Notes under the pieces: model-generated
What the model was told of the DNA's origin: nothing
The model's database searches: none
What the model saw: only the letters and a program-made list of their open reading frames with translations
Shown here: piece by piece, positions 58,733-64,000 of the stretch
Layout of the letters: each line of letters begins with the position of its first letter
Numbering within the stretch: position 1 is the stretch's first letter
Assembly: GCA_002104895.1 (NCBI GenBank)
Contig: MCFG01000007.1
Location: forward strand, 355,831 to 419,830
Length of the DNA stretch: 64,000 bases
Reading direction: 5' to 3'
From: Anaeromyces robustus
Lineage: Eukaryota; Neocallimastigomycota; Neocallimastigomycetes; Neocallimastigales; Neocallimastigaceae
Made by a program: the position numbers and the translations under genes

Positions 58733-59668
58733 ATGTCAGATAATAATAATTTGCAACAACAATTAAATCTTACATTACAATCTCAAGCTGCTGCAATACA
58801 ATCTCAATCTCAAAATTCAAATTCCAAGCAAGCTGATATAAAAAATACACAAACTACAACAGGAAAAAGAAAGAAGACTTTAAGAGCATGTTCTCATTGT
58901 CAAAGAACACATCTTACTTGTGATGATGGTAAATTTGTTTTTAATAGGGAATTAGTTTTAATATACTTAGTATTAATGAAAAAATAAAAATAAAAATAAA
59001 AATAAAAATAAAAATAAAAATAAAAATAAAAATAAAAATAAAAATAAAAATAGAAATAAAAATAAAATAATATAAGATAAAAATAAAATAATTTTATTAT
59101 TTTATTTTATTTTATTTTATTTTATAACAAAATTATTTATTTATTTTGTTATATATAAAATGTATTTAAATAAATACAACTGCAATAGTAATAAAAGTAT
59201 TATATATATATTTATTAATAATAATTCTTATATTCTTTTTTAATTATAATAATAAATTGATTATATATAGCAAGACCATGTTCACGTTGTGTTAAAAGAG
59301 GGCTTGCAGCTACTTGTACTGATGGAATAAGAAAAAAGGCTAAATATTTAGATGATTTAGATTTAACTTCAACAGGTATTATATATATATATTCTTAAAA
59401 AAATAATAATATAATAAATATTCATAATATCCTTCTTTAAATGAATAAAGCTTCAAGTAATCCAATAATTTCTAATCCTTCTTTACTTGATGTTCAAGAT
59501 ACGATAAAACAAGAAACACCAAATTTCTTAGCAGAAAATTCAGATTTATTATTGCAAGGTAAATATATTTATTGTAATATTAAATAGAGTAAAGTAAAAC
59601 AAATTAAATATATATCTATAATTATTTTTTTTATTTAATAATTTTATAATTAAATTCGTTATATATTA

Positions 59669-59702
<34 letters not shown>

Positions 59703-61427
59703 AATATTTTTATATTTGTTAATATTTATAATAATAATTAAAATAAATATTATGAAAATTACGATTGTTCGAAATAAAATTATTCTTATAACAACAACAA
59801 CAATAATAATATCAAAGCTGCAGCAGCAAGTAGTACTGCATCACAAGTATTACAAGCAGATGCTACAAAAGTTGATCCTTCAATTACAAATTTTCTTCCT
59901 TCAAATTTCAATTTTGGTTCAGAAACTGTAAATTTAGAATATTCTATTTTATCTAATATGATTCAAGCCAATGCTATGAATAATACCAATTCACCTTCAT
60001 CTCCATTTGTTTTACAAGATATTGGAATGAATAATAATAATAATAATAACATTACACCAAATAATAATATTGCAGCTTCTGTTCGTGACCCAACAAGATT
60101 ATATAATACCATTAATGGAAGTATGCTTCCTTCACCTCTTAATCCTAGCAATCTTAATAGTACAACAGAAGTTTATGGTAATGTAAATAAACCTTATGAT
60201 TATAAGGAAGGTTTTCATCATTTAGTTAAATATGTTAAAGGATGGTAAGTGTATTTATATAATTTTTTTGTTATTATTTAAATTTTATTATTATGTAAAT
60301 TATATAAATTATATAAAAAAAAATATAATTTTTTATGCATTATAGTATATAGTATGTTTCAATATTAATATATATTTATTAATATAAATTCATATATAAA
60401 TATATATTTATTTTTTATAATATCTAAATTATTATAATTTTTTATAGTATGGAAAAGAAAAATATTTTACGTATTTGTAGAGCATTAGCTCAATTTAGAC
60501 CATCATTTATGGCTATTTTAATTCATTTATCTGAAGAAGATTTAATTTTTATGGAAAAATGTTTCCAACGTACTTTAACTGTAAGTTTTAATATACTATA
60601 TATAAATATTATATTATATATAAACAACAGTTTTATTATATTGAAATTTAATATAAAAGTATAAAATCAGATTCTTTGAATATATATGTACAAATGACTT
60701 AATATATATATATATATATATTTATTTATTTATTTTTTTTTATAAAAATAATATATATATATATATATATATATGTTTAACTCATATTAGGAATATGAAA
60801 AATTAATAAACTTTTCTGGTACACCAACTGTTGTATGGAGAAGAACCGGTGAAATTGCTCTTGTAGGGAAGGAATTTTCACTTTTAACACAATGGCCTCG
60901 TGATCAACTTTTAAGTAAAAAGACATATATATATGAAGTAAATTTTATAAAATAATTTTAATGATAATGATATTATATAGTATATAAATAAGGATTTATA
61001 ATTTTTATTTAAGTGATTATTTATATAAATGTATTAATAATTATTATTTAATTTATTTAATTTATTTTTATATATTATTGCTTTTATTTTATAACGATAT
61101 ATAATAATAATATATAATAATATATAAAATATAATATATAATAATAATAATAATAATAATAAAAATGACAATGACAACAAAAATAATAATATCAATATTA
61201 ATAATTAGTTAATGGATAATTCATCAGCAGTAGAATATTGGGAACAATTTTCACTAATTGCTTTTGATACTTCTCAGCAATGTGTAATGACAACATGTAA
61301 CTTAATATCACATCAAGGAACTACAGTACCTTGTGCTTTTTGTTTTACAATTAAAAGAGATATATTTGATGTTCCATTGGCTATCGTTGGAAACTTTTTA
61401 CCTTTATTTGAAAAATTCTCACAATAA
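58733..61427 (+). CDS. Zn2Cys6 transcription factor with PAS-like domain (ERT1/AcuK type)
   Basis: Seven exons: 58733-58928, 59271-59375, 59451-59558, 59818-60244, 60448-60580, 60791-60937 and 61209-61427; 444 residues. A Gln/Asn-rich start leads to a complete zinc cluster, [29 protein letters not shown], that is C-x2-C-x6-C-x5-C-x2-C-x8-C, split by intron 1 after the third Cys. It continues [14 protein letters not shown], as in ERT1/AcuK/RDS2 proteins. After an Asn/Ser-rich linker comes [20 protein letters not shown], then [16 protein letters not shown], and a PAS-like domain with [20 protein letters not shown] and [10 protein letters not shown], ending [14 protein letters not shown]. This set is the hallmark of fungal activators of gluconeogenesis and non-fermentable carbon use. 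Targets in this organism are unknown. Exon 4 must start at 59818, because an in-frame TAA lies upstream. Confidence 0.88.
58980..59070 (+). repeat. AAAAAT hexanucleotide run in intron 1 of the Zn2Cys6 gene
   Basis: About 14 units, A-rich on the coding strand; followed by AAAAT and TTTTA runs that could pair with each other in RNA. Confidence 0.9.
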
Positions 61428-62770
61428 ATATGAATTTAATAAAAACATTATATATATAAAATAAAATAAGTAAAATAATTATATACAAAAAAAAAAAATT
61501 ATTATAATTTATAATTAATAAGTTTAAAAAATAAAGTAAATAAATTAATTTAAAAAAAAAAAAAAATATTCATATATATATATATATTCAAATTAATGAA
61601 TGCTTTTTATTTAAGTTCAATATTTTATTGATTATATTTCTATTGATTTTTTTTTAACTTGTTTTTTATTTTTTGTTTTATTAACTCTAATATATATACA
61701 TACTTTTATAAATCTTTATTATCTTAAAAAAAAAAAAAATAAAAATAAAAATTAAATATAAAATTAAAATTAATTTTTATTTTTATTTTTTTTATTTTAT
61801 ATAATTCCATATTAACATTATCACTTGTAAAATGAATAATTATTATTGGTTCACATGTATTTGTATATTAACAATTTATTTCGGTAGGGGAAAATGAATA
61901 AGGAAATTTACAATGTAATAAGAATATCGTTATTGTATTTTTTTTTTTTTTTTTTTTTATTTTTTTATTTTTAGTATTATCAAAACTAATAGGTATATAT
62001 TATATATAAAGAGTCCAAATAATATTAATAAAAGAATTATTATATAAATCTTAAAGTTAAAGTTTATAGATTACTTTTTATAGTTACCATATAATGGTTT
62101 ATGATTAAACTCATATATAATAAAATTTCAGTATTTTGATATTTCTATAGGTTTAATAATAATGAAATTAACTATTTTGTTATAATAATTACTTAAAAAG
62201 ATTGAATGAATAAAAACAAAAATATTTAAGACAACTTTATTATAAGGCAAAGGATTTTAATATCATTAAATTAACTCGAATCGCTTTTATTAACATCTCC
62301 AAGAATATGAATCTCATCATTATTTCAATTTTAATTTCATCATATATAGTAAAGTATTTTTTTATAACTTTATTTATATTTTTTTTTTCTATTTATCAAA
62401 AATGAGTTCCATTTAATTATTATATTTTCTCAGAATAAATAATAAAAATATTTCAAATATATTTATGTATTATCTATTTAATATTTATTATAATTTTATT
62501 TAATATGTTTATTTATTAAAAAAAAAAAAATATGTTTATATCATTATTAAAAATATGTTTATACTTGTAATATCATAATAGTAATAATAATAATAATATT
62601 ATTATTATTATAACTATATTAAAATTATTAAAGATAAAAAATATCTATTTTAATTAAAAGTATCAAATACTAATAAAAATCTAAGCATACCTAAATATTA
62701 TTTTATTAATAATTAGGATTTAGATTTAATGAATAAGAAATATAATATTAATAAAATAAAATAAATTAAA
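61428..62770. other. Gene-free spacer
   Basis: AT-rich, poly-T near 61938-61960, no coding or RNA gene recognised. Confidence 0.55.
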
Positions 62771-62996
<226 letters not shown>

Positions 62997-63183
62997 TAAT
63001 AAATAAATGAATTATTAAACTTTTTTTTTAAATTTGAATTAATATTATTTGATATTTATATTTGAAGAATGCTTATTAATATTATTAATATTATTATTTA
63101 ATAATTAATATTAATTTATCATATTATAGACGAGTGTATAGTTTTTCCTTTTTTTTTTTATTTTTTAATAAATATTCAAAATC

Positions 63184-63913
63184 ATGTCAGATTCAGAAGA
63201 ATGGGAAGATGCTGTTTCATGTATATATCTATCGAATTTAAGAATATATATTATTTTTGTATATATACATACCTAATATTATTTTATTATATAATTATTC
63301 AACATTTATGTTTTTTTTTTTTTTTTTGTATTAATCTTCTATCTTTTCTCTCTATCTCTCTTTTTTTTATAAATTTATTGTATTTTGCATATATTATTAT
63401 TATTATTATTTATTAAATAATTAATTAAAAGCATTTTCTGATGATGAATTCAAGGATGCTGAAGATGAAAATTTAGAATATTACTCAAAAAGAAATCCTA
63501 ACGTTATTAAAAAATCATTATTTACTATGCCTGAATACAGTGAAGAAAATGATTCTGAATCAGATAATAATGATTCTCTAGATAAAAATAAAAAATTTAA
63601 TGATAATAATATTTCCCATATAAATAGTTCAGAAACAATAAATGTTAATTCTTTTAATGATACTGATAATAATGATACCACTGATAATAATAATAACAAT
63701 AATGATAATAAAAGAGAATATTTATCAGCACATAGACAACCTCCAATTGATTTAAGAAACGAGAAATTTAATGTGACGAATATTATGGAAGAATCATTGA
63801 AGGAAGCAACTTCACAAGATACTTTACATGAAGAAGATAAAAATGATAAAGAAATTAGAGAATTAGAAGAAGAGATTGATAAAATACTTTCATGTTCACC
63901 TGAAGAAATTGAG
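63184..63913 (+). CDS. Acidic Asn/Asp-rich protein, N-terminal part (gene continues past right edge)
   Basis: Two exons: 63184-63220 and 63432-63913, joined T+CA to make Ser; 173 residues before the donor GT at 63914. The start is MSDSEEWEDAVSSFSDDEFK. Then come an Asn/Asp/Ser-rich linker, REYLSAHRQPPIDLRN, and a predicted helix or coiled coil (KEIRELEEEIDKIL) just before the exon end (CSPEEIE). I do not recognise the family. The acidic N-terminus with EEWEDA resembles the starts of several trafficking or lipid-binding proteins, but this is too weak to name. The reading frame would stop two codons into the intron, so a further exon is required outside the window. Confidence 0.7.
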
Positions 63914-64000
63914 GTATAATTTATAATTACTAGTTTTTTTTTATTGTTATAAAAACTATTTTAAAAATTTATTAATGAATTTAATTATTATTACTATTAT

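Overview
The window is a very AT-rich piece of a fungal nuclear genome. Genes carry short introns with GTAAAT/GTAAGT-like donors and AAAG/TATAG acceptors, and coding regions are rich in Asn, Ser and Thr. Gaps between genes are filled with ATTT, ATT and poly-A/poly-T runs. The gene set is fungal: a Zn2Cys6-PAS activator of the ERT1/AcuK type, an ATF/CREB bZIP factor, a UPF0658 Golgi protein, and Cys-rich secreted or GPI-type proteins. Together with class C GPCR-like receptors carrying a bacterial-type solute-binding ectodomain, this points to an anaerobic gut fungus (Neocallimastigomycota). That assignment is an inference, not a search result.

Left part (1-18 kb): the 5' half of a cullin-4 gene runs off the left edge on the minus strand. 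It is followed by a secreted Cys-rich protein with a Thr/Asn stalk (minus), then a long repeat-rich stretch with decayed coding fragments at 8.0-8.3, 9.0-10.5 and 16.7-16.9 kb and a 101-102-bp satellite at 11.1-11.7 kb. Ribosomal protein eS28 (minus) and the rRNA-processing factor ESF2/ABT1 (plus) form a divergent pair of ribosome genes at 12.5-15.4 kb.

Middle (18-34 kb): an intronless four-helix membrane protein resembling bacterial DUF2798 proteins, a 1519-residue bZIP transcription factor, the peroxisomal docking protein PEX14 (minus) and the eight-exon U-box/cyclophilin PPIL2 (plus).

Right part (36-64 kb): two tandem receptor paralogues (815 and 807 residues) with identical exon structure. 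A regularly spaced 12-bp motif lies in front of the second. Then come a Cys-rich type I membrane protein (minus), a UPF0658 membrane protein, the Zn2Cys6-PAS regulator, and the first two exons of an acidic protein leaving the right edge.

The genes do not form one pathway. Themes are ribosome biogenesis (eS28, ESF2), ubiquitin ligases (CUL4, PPIL2), transcription control (bZIP, Zn2Cys6-PAS) and sensing or cell surface (receptors, secreted proteins). The most striking items are the receptor pair, the motif ladder in front of its second member, and a switch in strand of all long ATTT tetranucleotide tracts near 32-40 kb. Exon borders were set by hand from splice signals, reading frame and protein similarity recalled from family knowledge; no search was run.
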